A stretch of DNA of 10,763 bases, from assembly GCA_002328865.1 (NCBI GenBank), contig DCWO01000090.1, positions 1 to 10,763 on the forward strand, written 5' to 3'. The stretch comes from Dehalococcoidia bacterium UBA2160. Its GTDB lineage: Bacteria; Chloroflexota; Dehalococcoidia; Lucifugimonadales; UBA1123. The position numbers and the translations under genes are program-made. This document shows, one piece after another, positions 1 to 6,727 of this stretch. The number at the start of each line of letters is the position of its first letter. The stretch's first letter is position 1. The notes beneath the pieces were generated by a model. The model made no database searches. It had not been told where the DNA came from and worked only from the letters and a program-made list of their open reading frames with translations.

Positions 1-156
1 TGTACAATCATCAACTCAGAGAGCTCGCGATATCAGCTCAAAGTCTCCATTAACTTTCCGTCCCATTTAGGCTGACAGCCAACACTTCTGTCCACATACC
101 TCATCGCTGGCTGATCTGACGGTCTTGCTGGCAGTGTCTGTCGCTGCGGTAGCCGT

Positions 157-1575
157 TTACCCCGCCACTGCCGGCCTTGTCGTCCAGAACGCGGTGGTCT
201 CCTCAAAGGCGTGCGCCAGTTGGAGGACGCCGAAGTCGTCCCGGTATCGCCCAACAATTTGGACGCCCACGGGCAGGCCTTCGGGCGTGAACCCGCAGGG
301 AACCGAGATCGCCGGATGGCCGGTGACTGTGATGTAGTAGCAGGACTTCATCCAGTCGATGAACGTGTCCATCGTGACGCCGTTGATCTCGGTGATGTAG
401 CGCTGCTCCACGGGGAACGGTGGGACTTGGCTGACCGGGAAGACCATGAACTCGTAGGTCTCCATAAAGGTATGGACGCGGTGGAATATCTCGGTGCGTT
501 TCGCCTCCGCCCATCCGACCTGCGGTCCGCTGAGGTTGACGCCCTGCTCGATGTCCCACACGAGCGTGTCTTTGAGCATGTCGCGGTGCGTCTTGAGAAG
601 CTCTCCGCTGCCGATCTCCCGACCCCATCCTCGCCAGATCTTGAAGACCTGGTCGGCGTCCGCGAAATCGGGCTCTGCGTCTTCCGTCACGCAACCGAGC
701 GATTCGAAGGCGCCGCGTTGCGAGTCGATGGCCGCCGTTGTGCGTGCGTCGATGGGCAGACCGCCGAAGTTGCGGCCCCACGCGATGCGAACGCCGCTGA
801 AGTCGCGTTCGAGCGATTCTGCGAATCGGCTGCCCGACTCGGCGATCGACATGGGCGAGCGAAGGTCCGGTCCGGCGATGGCGCTCAACATCAGTGCTGC
901 ATCCCGAACCGTGCGAGCCATCGGCCCCTGGGTCGACGTGGGGTTCCAGCTCACCTTGCTCGGCCATGCGGGCACTCTGCCCGGTGACGGGCGAAATCCA
1001 ACGACGTTGCAGAAGTTGGCCGGGTTGCGGAGCGATCCGCCCGTGTCGCTGCCGTCGGCAATCGGGATCATTCCGCAGGCAAGCGCCACCGCCGCGCCGC
1101 CGCTGCTGCCGCCGCAGGTTTTGGTCGTGTCGTATGGATTCAGCGTCTCGCCGAACACCTCGTTGAACGTCTGCGAGCCGGCGCCGAACTCAGGGGTGTT
1201 CGTCTTGCCGATGGTTATGGCCCCCGCGGCCTTCAAGCGCTCGACGATAAGCGCATCGTGGTCGGGGACGTTGTCCTTGAACACCAGCGAGCCCATGGTC
1301 GTGCGGATGCCCTTCGTCGCCACCAAGTCCTTGTGTGCGATCGGCAACCCGTGCAGCGGACCGAGATCGGCGCCCCGCGCAATCGCTTCATCGGCTGCGG
1401 CAGCGCCCTCCATCGCGAACTCAGGCAGCAGCGTCACGACGGCGTTCACCTTCGGATTCACGCGGTCGATCTGCGCGAGATGCGCCTCCATGACTTCCCG
1501 CGCGGAGATGTCTCGGTCCTTGATTGCTCGTGCTAGTTCGGTAGCTGTCTGGAAGCATAGGTCCGTGGCGGACAT
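157..1575 (-). CDS. Amidase-signature family hydrolase
   Basis: This 472-residue protein hydrolyses an amide bond, probably in a small soluble substrate in the cytoplasm; the substrate is unknown. The amidase-signature Ser-cisSer-Lys triad is complete. The lysine is Lys82 in LPIAHKDL, the cis-serine is Ser158 in CGGSSGG, and the nucleophile is Ser181 in GSDTGGSLR, followed by the usual NPANFCNVVGFRPSPGRVP block near 184-202. Length is normal for the family and no signal peptide is visible. The ATG start is supported by AAGGAG (plus-strand 1587-1592), 11 bases upstream. It resembles GatA, but no gatB or gatC is nearby, so a role in tRNA amidation is unlikely. It follows the alpha/beta hydrolase gene on the same strand with a 148-base gap and may be read with it. 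Family assignment is firm; substrate is not. Confidence 0.93.
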   Translation of the reverse strand: MSATDLCFQTATELARAIKDRDISAREVMEAHLAQIDRVNPKVNAVVTLLPEFAMEGAAAADEAIARGADLGPLHGLPIAHKDLVATKGIRTTMGSLVFKDNVPDHDALIVERLKAAGAITIGKTNTPEFGAGSQTFNEVFGETLNPYDTTKTCGGSSGGAAVALACGMIPIADGSDTGGSLRNPANFCNVVGFRPSPGRVPAWPSKVSWNPTSTQGPMARTVRDAALMLSAIAGPDLRSPMSIAESGSRFAESLERDFSGVRIAWGRNFGGLPIDARTTAAIDSQRGAFESLGCVTEDAEPDFADADQVFKIWRGWGREIGSGELLKTHRDMLKDTLVWDIEQGVNLSGPQVGWAEAKRTEIFHRVHTFMETYEFMVFPVSQVPPFPVEQRYITEINGVTMDTFIDWMKSCYYITVTGHPAISVPCGFTPEGLPVGVQIVGRYRDDFGVLQLAHAFEETTAFWTTRPAVAG

Positions 1576-1647
1576 GTGTTGTGCTGCTCCTTAGTTAGTT
1601 AGGCGGTACGTGTTTTTTTTGCGGACATGGCTCTAGGCGAAGCTTTC

Positions 1648-1679
1648 GGGCGGGTTTCCCCGATTTCATCGGGACGCCC
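1648..1679. repeat. Intergenic hairpin between hydrolase and amidase genes
   Basis: CCCGAT (1659-1664) and ATCGGG (1668-1673) pair perfectly around a three-base loop. An outer stem pairs GGGCG (1648-1652) with CGCCC (1675-1679) across a small asymmetric bulge. It lies 45 bases past the hydrolase stop on the minus strand and has no following U-run in that direction, so it is not a classical intrinsic terminator. It could instead stabilise transcript ends, or be one copy of a dispersed REP-like palindrome. Confidence 0.5.
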
Positions 1680-1723
1680 CTACGAGCGGCTGCGGCGCGG
1701 CAAGTTTCGGACCGCCGGCGTCC

Positions 1724-2584
1724 TCACACAAGCGACCCGGCTTCTCGTCCGTGGTCCCGAGTCGCCCACGAGTCCGACTCGACGGCAGTCAAGAAGTCGA
1801 GCACCGACCGGTTGAACAAGTCGGGCTCTTCCAGGTTGATGGGATGCCCCGACTGCGGGATGACGACCAGTCCGGAGTTTGGGATCATGCGCTTCATGAA
1901 GATCGACGGCTCGATGCAGGGGTCGTCTTCGTCGCCGGTCATGATCAGCGTCGGGACGGTCAGCTCGCGCAGCCTGTCCTCGAGATCGAATATGGGCGGT
2001 CGACGACCCTGCACGCCGGCGAAGGTGTTGGCGGAGCCGATGTTGGAGTGTTCGAGGAACTGAGCGCGGAACTCCGCGTAGCCCTTCGGGTCCTTGCGCA
2101 GAAGCTGCACCCTGGCCGGCCCGTTGGTGTAGTCGTCCATCGCCGCCATCCCGCCCTCGCGCAGCCGCTCCGCCATGAAGGTCACTCTCTCGCGGAACAC
2201 CTCGGGGTCAACCGACCCCGAACCGGCGCCCGCGACGACCAACGACCGCGCCATCTCGGGGTGCGTCAAGCCGAAATTCAGCGCGATGGCGCCGCCCATC
2301 GACAGCCCGCCGACATGCGCCTTCTCGATCCCCAAGTACTCCATGAGTCCACGGAGGTCGGAGACGGACTGCTCCTGGGTGTACGCGTCGAGTTCGGTCG
2401 GGACATCCGATGGCGGATATCCTCGCGCGTTGTAGGTGATGACCCTGTATCGTCTCGCGAAGAACCTCACCTGCGTCTCCCACGACCGGTGGTCCCCCGC
2501 GAACTCGTGGCTCCAGATCAGCGGGTATCCCTGGCCGTGATCGTCGTAGTGGATGCCGATCCCGTTTACATCTGCCCGTGGCAT
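1724..2584 (-). CDS. Alpha/beta-fold hydrolase
   Basis: This is a 286-residue alpha/beta hydrolase of the esterase, enol-lactonase and C-C hydrolase group, presumably cytoplasmic; the substrate cannot be told. The nucleophile elbow is GLSMGG with Ser95. The acid is probably Asp220 in TGDEDD and the base is His247 in QSGHPINLEEP. The usual N-terminal strand is at 20-30, followed by a SHEFAG oxyanion-region motif and then YNARGYPPSD at 51-60. A cap region lies at about 125-200. The last 20 or so residues extend past the normal fold and look disordered. The ATG has a strong AAGGAGG site (complement of 2590-2596), 5 bases upstream. It is transcribed divergently from the methyl-transfer cluster and in the same direction as the amidase gene. 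Pairing with an amidase would suit catabolism of an ester or amide compound, but this is only inference. Confidence 0.92.
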   Translation of the reverse strand: MPRADVNGIGIHYDDHGQGYPLIWSHEFAGDHRSWETQVRFFARRYRVITYNARGYPPSDVPTELDAYTQEQSVSDLRGLMEYLGIEKAHVGGLSMGGAIALNFGLTHPEMARSLVVAGAGSGSVDPEVFRERVTFMAERLREGGMAAMDDYTNGPARVQLLRKDPKGYAEFRAQFLEHSNIGSANTFAGVQGRRPPIFDLEDRLRELTVPTLIMTGDEDDPCIEPSIFMKRMIPNSGLVVIPQSGHPINLEEPDLFNRSVLDFLTAVESDSWATRDHGREAGSLV

Positions 2585-2686
2585 CGTCCCCTCCTTGTGC
2601 GTACGCGTCGTGTCGATACGCAGTCAACCACACCTGGGCGACCACGGCAAGCCCAACAATAGCATCGGTCTCGTCTATCCGTGCGC

Positions 2687-2692
2687 TATAAT
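2687..2692 (+). promoter_or_regulatory. Candidate -10 element of the methyl-transfer cluster
   Basis: A perfect TATAAT lies 41 bases before the GTG start at 2734, which predicts a leader of about 35 bases. The region 17 bases upstream (near 2664-2669) has no good TTGACA match, so the promoter would be -10 dominated or need an activator. It is the only strong -10 seen upstream of the first plus-strand gene. Confidence 0.5.
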
Positions 2693-2733
2693 GGTCCGTA
2701 GTCCGGCTGACTGCCGTGATCGGAGCTTGTCGC

Positions 2734-3099
2734 GTGGCTAAAGTGCGCATCATGTACTGGAAAGAGATACCCGTCCAAGTCCAGGCCGAAGACGACGACG
2801 GCGTCGTCTCCGCGCAGCTCGATGAACGGTTCCAGCAGGGCGTTGACTCCATCTCGATGTTCGACGGCAGCGCGGGAAGCGACGACTACCTGACCGGGTG
2901 GGAGTGGGGGCAGTTCACCGATGTGGACGGAACGGCCCGACCGGCTGCCGAAGCATTAGCCGAGAGGCTCAACCTGAACTTTCCCGCTGATTTCGTATCG
3001 AGGGTGAAGGGCCTTCATGACTCGAACCAACGAAATCCAACTCCGGGCGCGGTCGACCACTGGCTCGCTGGCTGGCGATCAGCAAGCTCGAACCGATGA
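2734..3099 (+). CDS. PF13769-like small protein ('virulence factor' family)
   Basis: This 121-residue cytoplasmic protein matches the family annotated as 'virulence factor'. It has RIMYWKEIPVQV at 5-16, then ERFQQGVD at 31-38 and a GSDDYLTGWEWG block at 48-59. Its biochemical role is unknown. The name is historical and nothing here suggests virulence. I recall members being encoded beside corrinoid and folate methyltransferase genes in Alphaproteobacteria, which fits this position as first gene of a methyl-transfer cluster; treat that as memory to be checked. I chose GTG at 2734 because GGAG (2722-2725) lies 8 bases upstream and the resulting MAKVRIMYW is a natural family start. A GTG at 2716 would add six residues, and ATG at 2752 would cut the first strand. 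The last 30 or so residues are variable. Confidence 0.78.
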   Translation: MAKVRIMYWKEIPVQVQAEDDDGVVSAQLDERFQQGVDSISMFDGSAGSDDYLTGWEWGQFTDVDGTARPAAEALAERLNLNFPADFVSRVKGLHDSNQRNPTPGAVDHWLAGWRSASSNR

Positions 3100-3163
3100 T
3101 ACGACCGGGGAGCGCGTCCGCGGCAGATCTGTCAGGAACGCCGTTATATAAGGAGGGAGCTCA

Positions 3164-4069
3164 GTGAGCGCCAGCAAAGCTAAGACAGGGATTCCGACGT
3201 TTCTGGATCGGCTCGCCGCCGGCGACCTGCTCATCGCTGACGGAGCGACGGGCACGTATCTCCAGACTCACGGCCTCGAGCCGGGCGGTTGCCCGGAGGA
3301 GTTCAACGTCAGCCACCCCGAGGTTGTGCGCGGCATGGCCAAGGCATACTTCGAGGCGGGCTCGGACATGGTGCTCACCAACTCGTTCGGCGGGTCCCGC
3401 TTCATGCTGAAGAAGTACGGACACGGCGACCGGGTCCACGAGTTCAATCGCCTGGCCGCCGAACACGCGAAGGCCGAAGCCCCCGAAGGACGCTACGTGG
3501 TCGGCTCGATCGGGCCGACCGGCGAGTTCATCGAACCGCTGGGTGAGGTGAGCGAGTCCGAGATGTACGACGCCTTGAAGGCGCAGGCGACAGCACTGGC
3601 CGAGGGCGGCGCCGACGCCATTTTGATCGAGACGCAGATGGCCTTGGAAGAGGTCGTGCTGGGCGTGAAGGCGATCAAAGAACATACCGATCTCCCAGCC
3701 ATGGCGACGATGGTGTTTGACATGGGTCCGCGAGGGTTCTTCACGATGATGGGCGTCACTCCTGAACGGGCGGTCGAGGGTCTCCGCGAGGCAGGCGCAG
3801 ATGTCATCGGCGCGAACTGCGGCAACGGCATTGACCTGATGGTCGACCTCGCCCGGCAGATGCGCGTCGTGGACGACGGGTTCATGCTGATCCAGTCCAA
3901 CGCCGGGATGCCGGCGCTCGTGCAGGGCGAGGTCGTGTACAACGAGTCGCCGGAATTCATGGCCGAACGATACAAGACGATGGCAGGCATGGGCGTCAAC
4001 ATCCTCGGAGGGTGCTGCGGGACCGAACCCGATCACATACGAGCTCTGTCGAAGACGCTGCGAGGCTGA
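3164..4069 (+). CDS. Homocysteine S-methyltransferase-domain protein (MetH N-domain/BHMT-like)
   Basis: This 301-residue zinc methyltransferase barrel is of the Pfam homocysteine S-methyltransferase family. It would move a methyl group to homocysteine, giving methionine, or to another thiol. The motifs are complete: DGATGT at 26-31, TNSFGG at 72-77, GSIGPTG at 114-120, and the zinc ligands Cys219 in GANCG and Cys284-Cys285 in GGCCGT. It is a single domain, without the folate, B12 or activation domains of full-length MetH. The B12-binding partner is encoded separately at 6728-7501, so it probably works as one subunit of a split system. The GTG start is chosen because AAGGAGGG (3150-3157) sits 6 bases upstream. 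A gap of 64 bases from the preceding gene suggests co-transcription. Use of betaine or S-methylmethionine without B12 is an alternative. Confidence 0.9.
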   Translation: MSASKAKTGIPTFLDRLAAGDLLIADGATGTYLQTHGLEPGGCPEEFNVSHPEVVRGMAKAYFEAGSDMVLTNSFGGSRFMLKKYGHGDRVHEFNRLAAEHAKAEAPEGRYVVGSIGPTGEFIEPLGEVSESEMYDALKAQATALAEGGADAILIETQMALEEVVLGVKAIKEHTDLPAMATMVFDMGPRGFFTMMGVTPERAVEGLREAGADVIGANCGNGIDLMVDLARQMRVVDDGFMLIQSNAGMPALVQGEVVYNESPEFMAERYKTMAGMGVNILGGCCGTEPDHIRALSKTLRG

Positions 4070-4074
4070 GAGCG

Positions 4075-4746
4075 ATGCGACAGAAAACCGGCGCCGGCGG
4101 CGTCGCGCAAGCCCTGCGCAACCTGGGAAGCTGCCTGGAACTCGTTCCGATGGACTCCCACTTCAACAATATCTCTGTGGGTCTTTACGTGAACGACCGC
4201 GTCTGCACTGTATGGACCTTCAGTAAGGCTTCGGGCGCGCCCGATCGGATGCGCGCAATTCGCGACCAGATGGTCAACCTCGGCGGCGTATCGGCCGTGG
4301 AGGGCGCGGACGACAAGTTCACATTCCGGTGCGGCGCGCTCCACGTCAGGCCGTTGAAATTTCTGCTCGCCCAGGCGGTCCGCCGCGGCCCCGACTACGC
4401 CCATCCCACGGGAGACATGAGCATCAAGGACTCGAAGTCCAACCTGGTGCTGCGTGTCGCCGGCGCCGAGGCGGGTGGCAGATGGGTGTACCAGGTCGAT
4501 GGCGACGGCGAGGCTCGAAATCCGGCGGTCCGCCTTCGCATGGTGGTGGCCGGATTCGTACGCTACGGCGAGATGGAGAAGGTGGGCGAAAAAGAGGTCG
4601 CGTTCGCCTGCGGCCAGCGTCACGACGACTTGGTGCGACTGCTGCTGCCCTACTCGCGAAACGTCAGCGCGGTCGAGAGTTCTGCAGAGGCGGACGCCCT
4701 GCGCGGCCAGATGACCACCGGCACCCTGGGCTTCACGCCGACGTAG
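4075..4746 (+). CDS. Unrecognised protein with internal duplication and two FxCGxxH motifs
   Basis: I do not recognise a family for this 223-residue soluble protein. It appears to be two diverged copies of one unit. A segment starting RMRAI at 58 and ending in F84-x-C86-G-x-x-H90 matches one starting RLRMV at 153 and ending in F177-x-C179-G-x-x-H183. Both are followed by a leucine-rich helix with LL 11-12 residues after the cysteine. Two further cysteines are at 20 and 44. The repeated Cys-His pairs could bind a metal or other ligand; that is inference. Only five bases separate it from the methyltransferase stop, and GAGG (4062-4065) before the ATG overlaps the end of that gene, so translation is probably coupled. 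Starts further upstream, inside the methyltransferase gene, are possible but unnecessary. It is probably an accessory to the corrinoid methyl-transfer module. Confidence 0.75.
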   Translation: MRQKTGAGGVAQALRNLGSCLELVPMDSHFNNISVGLYVNDRVCTVWTFSKASGAPDRMRAIRDQMVNLGGVSAVEGADDKFTFRCGALHVRPLKFLLAQAVRRGPDYAHPTGDMSIKDSKSNLVLRVAGAEAGGRWVYQVDGDGEARNPAVRLRMVVAGFVRYGEMEKVGEKEVAFACGQRHDDLVRLLLPYSRNVSAVESSAEADALRGQMTTGTLGFTPT

Positions 4747-4817
4747 GAGTACATTCTTGCCACATGTCGGAACTCTCGGCAACATTAACTTAAACAAATA
4801 CAGGCCCCACCAAGCAG

Positions 4818-4846
4818 TTGAAATTGCTCCAGGCTCGCCGAAGAAT
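4818..4846 (+). promoter_or_regulatory. Candidate sigma70-type promoter for the nuclease-like gene
   Basis: TTGAAA (4818-4823) and AAGAAT (4841-4846) are separated by exactly 17 bases and match the consensus at 5 and 4 of 6 positions. Initiation would be near 4853, leaving a leader of about 38 bases before the ATG at 4891. It lies in an AT-richer gap of 144 bases after the twin-motif gene. Its presence would let the nuclease-like gene be expressed separately from the surrounding cluster. Confidence 0.4.
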
Positions 4847-4854
4847 TGAGACTG

Positions 4855-4884
4855 CGCCGATCTGGTCGAGCGGCGTAAAGAGAG
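4855..4884 (+). repeat. Leader repeat, copy 1 (before the nuclease-like gene)
   Basis: CGCCGATC (4855-4862), 13 unrelated bases, then TAAAGAGAG (4876-4884), ending six bases before the ATG. The same two words in the same order precede the MtaA-like gene at 5427-5459. The AGAGAG part probably acts as the ribosome binding site. Confidence 0.5.
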
Positions 4885-4890
4885 ATACCA

Positions 4891-5406
4891 ATGCCCACGC
4901 CAGAAGACAACTTAATTTCCATGGCCGAGCAGATGAATATCCCTCGGCTATCCAATGATGAACTTCTACAGACATTCGCGGCGATTATCGAAGAGCTCCG
5001 GTCTCGCGGCATCTCGCGTAGCAACAATAACCCTGCGGCCGACTATACCGAGTGGTTAGTTTGCGCGAGGCTCAACCTCGAGCGGCAGGCCAATTCAAAT
5101 GCCGGCTACGATGCCATCGCGGAAGATGGCACCAGGTTCGAGATAAAGGCTCGCAGGATCACTCCTCACAACCCTTCGCTTCAGCTCAGTGCGATTCGGG
5201 AACTCAAAGCCAAGCGCTTCGATTACCTCATAGGCGTAATTTACGAGATCGACTTTTCGATTAGGTATGCCGCGAAAATCCCACACGAAGTGATCGCGTC
5301 GAACTCACGCCATACCGACTACACCAATTCGAGTATCTTCATCCTATCCCCTAACATTCTTGAACTGCCTGAAGTTAATGACATCACTAGCGTCCTAGCC
5401 AGTTGA
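4891..5406 (+). CDS. PD-(D/E)XK nuclease-like protein (DUF6998-type)
   Basis: This 171-residue soluble protein has the layout of a PD-(D/E)XK restriction-type endonuclease. It shows Glu54 in DYTEWL, Asp74 in NAGYDAI, then Glu84 and Lys86 in TRFEIKARR, preceded by a helical segment and RSRGISRSNNNP (37-48). The end includes a HTDYTNSSIFIL strand region at 141-152. I recall this pattern from DUF6998-type proteins of mobile regions, but that label is from memory. It would cleave or bind DNA; no methylase partner or other defence gene is visible. Composition differs from its surroundings: I counted 249 G+C in 480 bases (4921-5400), about 52%, against 38 of 60 in a line of the nearby methyltransferase gene. 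It interrupts a methyl-transfer cluster, so horizontal insertion is likely. ATG 4891 has AGAGAG upstream; ATG 4921 is an alternative start. Confidence 0.75.
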   Translation: MPTPEDNLISMAEQMNIPRLSNDELLQTFAAIIEELRSRGISRSNNNPAADYTEWLVCARLNLERQANSNAGYDAIAEDGTRFEIKARRITPHNPSLQLSAIRELKAKRFDYLIGVIYEIDFSIRYAAKIPHEVIASNSRHTDYTNSSIFILSPNILELPEVNDITSVLAS

Positions 5407-5426
5407 CGGGGCACTGCAGCGGACCA

Positions 5427-5459
5427 CGCCGATCAGAGTTGTTTTGAGATTAAAGAGAG
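5427..5459 (+). repeat. Leader repeat, copy 2 (before the MtaA-like gene)
   Basis: CGCCGATC (5427-5434), 16 bases, then TAAAGAGAG (5451-5459), followed by G and the ATG at 5465. It repeats the two words of 4855-4884 about 572-575 bases further on. The two copies therefore bracket the nuclease-like gene. Confidence 0.5.
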
Positions 5460-5464
5460 GCTCC

Positions 5465-6502
5465 ATGACATTGGTCGAAACGATGACCCCCCGCGAGCGC
5501 GTGCTGGCCGCGCTTGATCGTCAGCCGGTCGATCGGACGCCGGTCGCATGCCCGACCAACATTTCGACCGTCGAGTTGATGGACCTGGTCGACGCGCCTT
5601 TCCCCGACGCATGCCGCGATCCCGAATTGGCCGCTCGCCTGGCCGCCACTGGCTACTACGAGCTCGGCTTCGACGCGGTCTCTCCGTACTTTTCGATCAT
5701 CCAGGAGTCCTCGGCGCTGGGATGCGACATGCAGTGGGAGGAGAAGGACAATTGGCCCACCGTAAGGATGCACCAGCCAATATGGAAGGACTCGCGCGAC
5801 GTTCGCGTTCCGCCGGGTTTTCTCGAGCACCCTGACATCATCACGGTTACACGGGCCATCGAGATCCTTCGCCGTGAACTCGGCGACGAGGTCGCGATCA
5901 TCGGCAAGACGATGGGGCCGTGGACGCTGGCCTACCATGCCTTTGGCGTCGAGAACTTCCTGCTCATGACGGTCGACCAGCCGGACGAGGTTATGAGGAT
6001 CATGCACAAGCTCAAAGAGGTCTCGGTGTTGTTCGGTGAGGCGCAGATCGCCGCCGGCGCCGACGCGCTGACGTTCCCCGACCACGCCACCGGCGACCTG
6101 GTGAGCGGCGAGTACTACAAGCGCTTCCTCCAGGACATCCACACCGAGATGGCCGAACGCTTGGACACGCCATTGATCCTGCACATCTGCGGCGCCACGT
6201 TGGATCGGATGCCGTACATCGCGCAGACGGGGATGGCGTACTTCCACTTCGACTCGAAGAACGACCCACAGGCGGCGATGGACACCGTAGCCGGCGGAAT
6301 CGGCCTTGTCGGCAACATCAACAATCCGTCCACCCTGTACAGCCGCGGACCGGAGGAGGTGAGGCAAGAGGTCTTCAAGTGCTTGGACGCGGGCGTGCAG
6401 ATGATCGCCCCAGAATGCGCGATCCCTCTGGCCACCAAGCTGGAGAACCTAATCGCCATCCCGGAAGCCGTCGTCGAGTGGCACGAGGCGAACGCTAATT
6501 GA
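5465..6502 (+). CDS. MtaA/CmuA-type (uroporphyrinogen decarboxylase family) methyltransferase
   Basis: This 345-residue barrel protein belongs to the UroD superfamily, in the branch of methylcobamide:thiol methyltransferases (MtaA, MtbA, MtsA) and the CmuA methyltransferase domain, rather than haem synthesis. The branch's zinc signature is present: His240 and Cys242 in LILHICG, and Cys318 in IAPECAIP. The family start TPRERVLAALDRQPVDRTPV is at 8-27 and a GPWTLAYHAFG block at 151-161. Its role would be methyl exchange between the corrinoid protein encoded next and a donor or thiol acceptor. CoM use is unlikely in a bacterium of this kind. I chose ATG 5465, with GAGAGG four bases upstream; TTG 5444 would add seven residues and ATG 5483 would remove six. 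Haem-pathway UroD is less likely because of the HxC...C signature and the neighbours. Confidence 0.9.
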   Translation: MTLVETMTPRERVLAALDRQPVDRTPVACPTNISTVELMDLVDAPFPDACRDPELAARLAATGYYELGFDAVSPYFSIIQESSALGCDMQWEEKDNWPTVRMHQPIWKDSRDVRVPPGFLEHPDIITVTRAIEILRRELGDEVAIIGKTMGPWTLAYHAFGVENFLLMTVDQPDEVMRIMHKLKEVSVLFGEAQIAAGADALTFPDHATGDLVSGEYYKRFLQDIHTEMAERLDTPLILHICGATLDRMPYIAQTGMAYFHFDSKNDPQAAMDTVAGGIGLVGNINNPSTLYSRGPEEVRQEVFKCLDAGVQMIAPECAIPLATKLENLIAIPEAVVEWHEANAN

Positions 6503-6567
6503 GGACTTTTGACACCACGAACCAGCTAAGAGCGCACCCTCGAGGTTTCGTCGCCATTCTGAACCCG

Positions 6568-6582
6568 TCCGCTTTAGGCGGA
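6568..6582. repeat. Small intergenic palindrome
   Basis: TCCGC (6568-6572) pairs with GCGGA (6578-6582) around a TTTAG loop. It lies 66 bases past the MtaA-like gene stop. No U-run follows, so it is a weak terminator at best. It may be a short REP-like element similar to those at 7831-7972. Confidence 0.35.
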
Positions 6583-6631
6583 AAGAATCTGGTCGTCACT
6601 AGCCAACTTAGTTCGCCCTCGCATGTTTCTT

Positions 6632-6680
6632 CGTCGACAGTTCCTCCTTACATATAGACATGGCGATGAAACTGTCGACG
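6632..6680. promoter_or_regulatory. 11-bp inverted repeat upstream of the corrinoid protein gene
   Basis: The arms CGTCGACAGTT (6632-6642) and AACTGTCGACG (6670-6680) are perfect inverted copies separated by 27 bases. The right arm ends 47 bases before the ATG at 6728. The spacer holds TATAGA (6653-6658), a possible -10 element with no good -35. This could be a regulator's operator placed across a promoter, or a long hairpin in the leader. The 225-base gap here suggests that the corrinoid protein gene has its own control. Confidence 0.5.
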
Positions 6681-6727
6681 TCGCTCACGGCTCAATCTGT
6701 GCCCGCACTGAAATGAGGTAGCAATCA

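Noticed and set aside
157..1575. Amidase as the GatA subunit of the tRNA amidotransferase
   Set aside because: There are no gatB or gatC genes nearby, and the same triad is shared by many stand-alone amidases. The general family call is safer.
494..1594. Long plus-strand open frame of 366 codons opposite the amidase gene
   Set aside because: The opposite strand encodes a complete amidase with all catalytic motifs and a ribosome site. The plus-strand frame shows no recognisable domain and is a high-GC shadow.
1613..1620. Run of eight T on the plus strand as a terminator
   Set aside because: No plus-strand gene ends here and no stem directly precedes it. Both flanking genes are on the minus strand, where it reads as A8.
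4755..4780. TTGCC/GGCAA inverted repeat after the twin-motif gene as a terminator
   Set aside because: A five-base stem with a long loop of about 16 bases and no U-run is too weak to support a terminator call.
5465..6502. Haem-pathway uroporphyrinogen decarboxylase (hemE)
   Set aside because: The protein has the His-x-Cys...Cys zinc signature of the methyltransferase branch and sits next to a corrinoid protein gene. No haem genes are nearby.
6503..6727. Possible cobalamin riboswitch upstream of the corrinoid protein gene
   Set aside because: No B12-box or cobalamin riboswitch core could be found by eye. Only the 11-bp inverted repeat and a small palindrome stand out. A covariance-model search would settle it.
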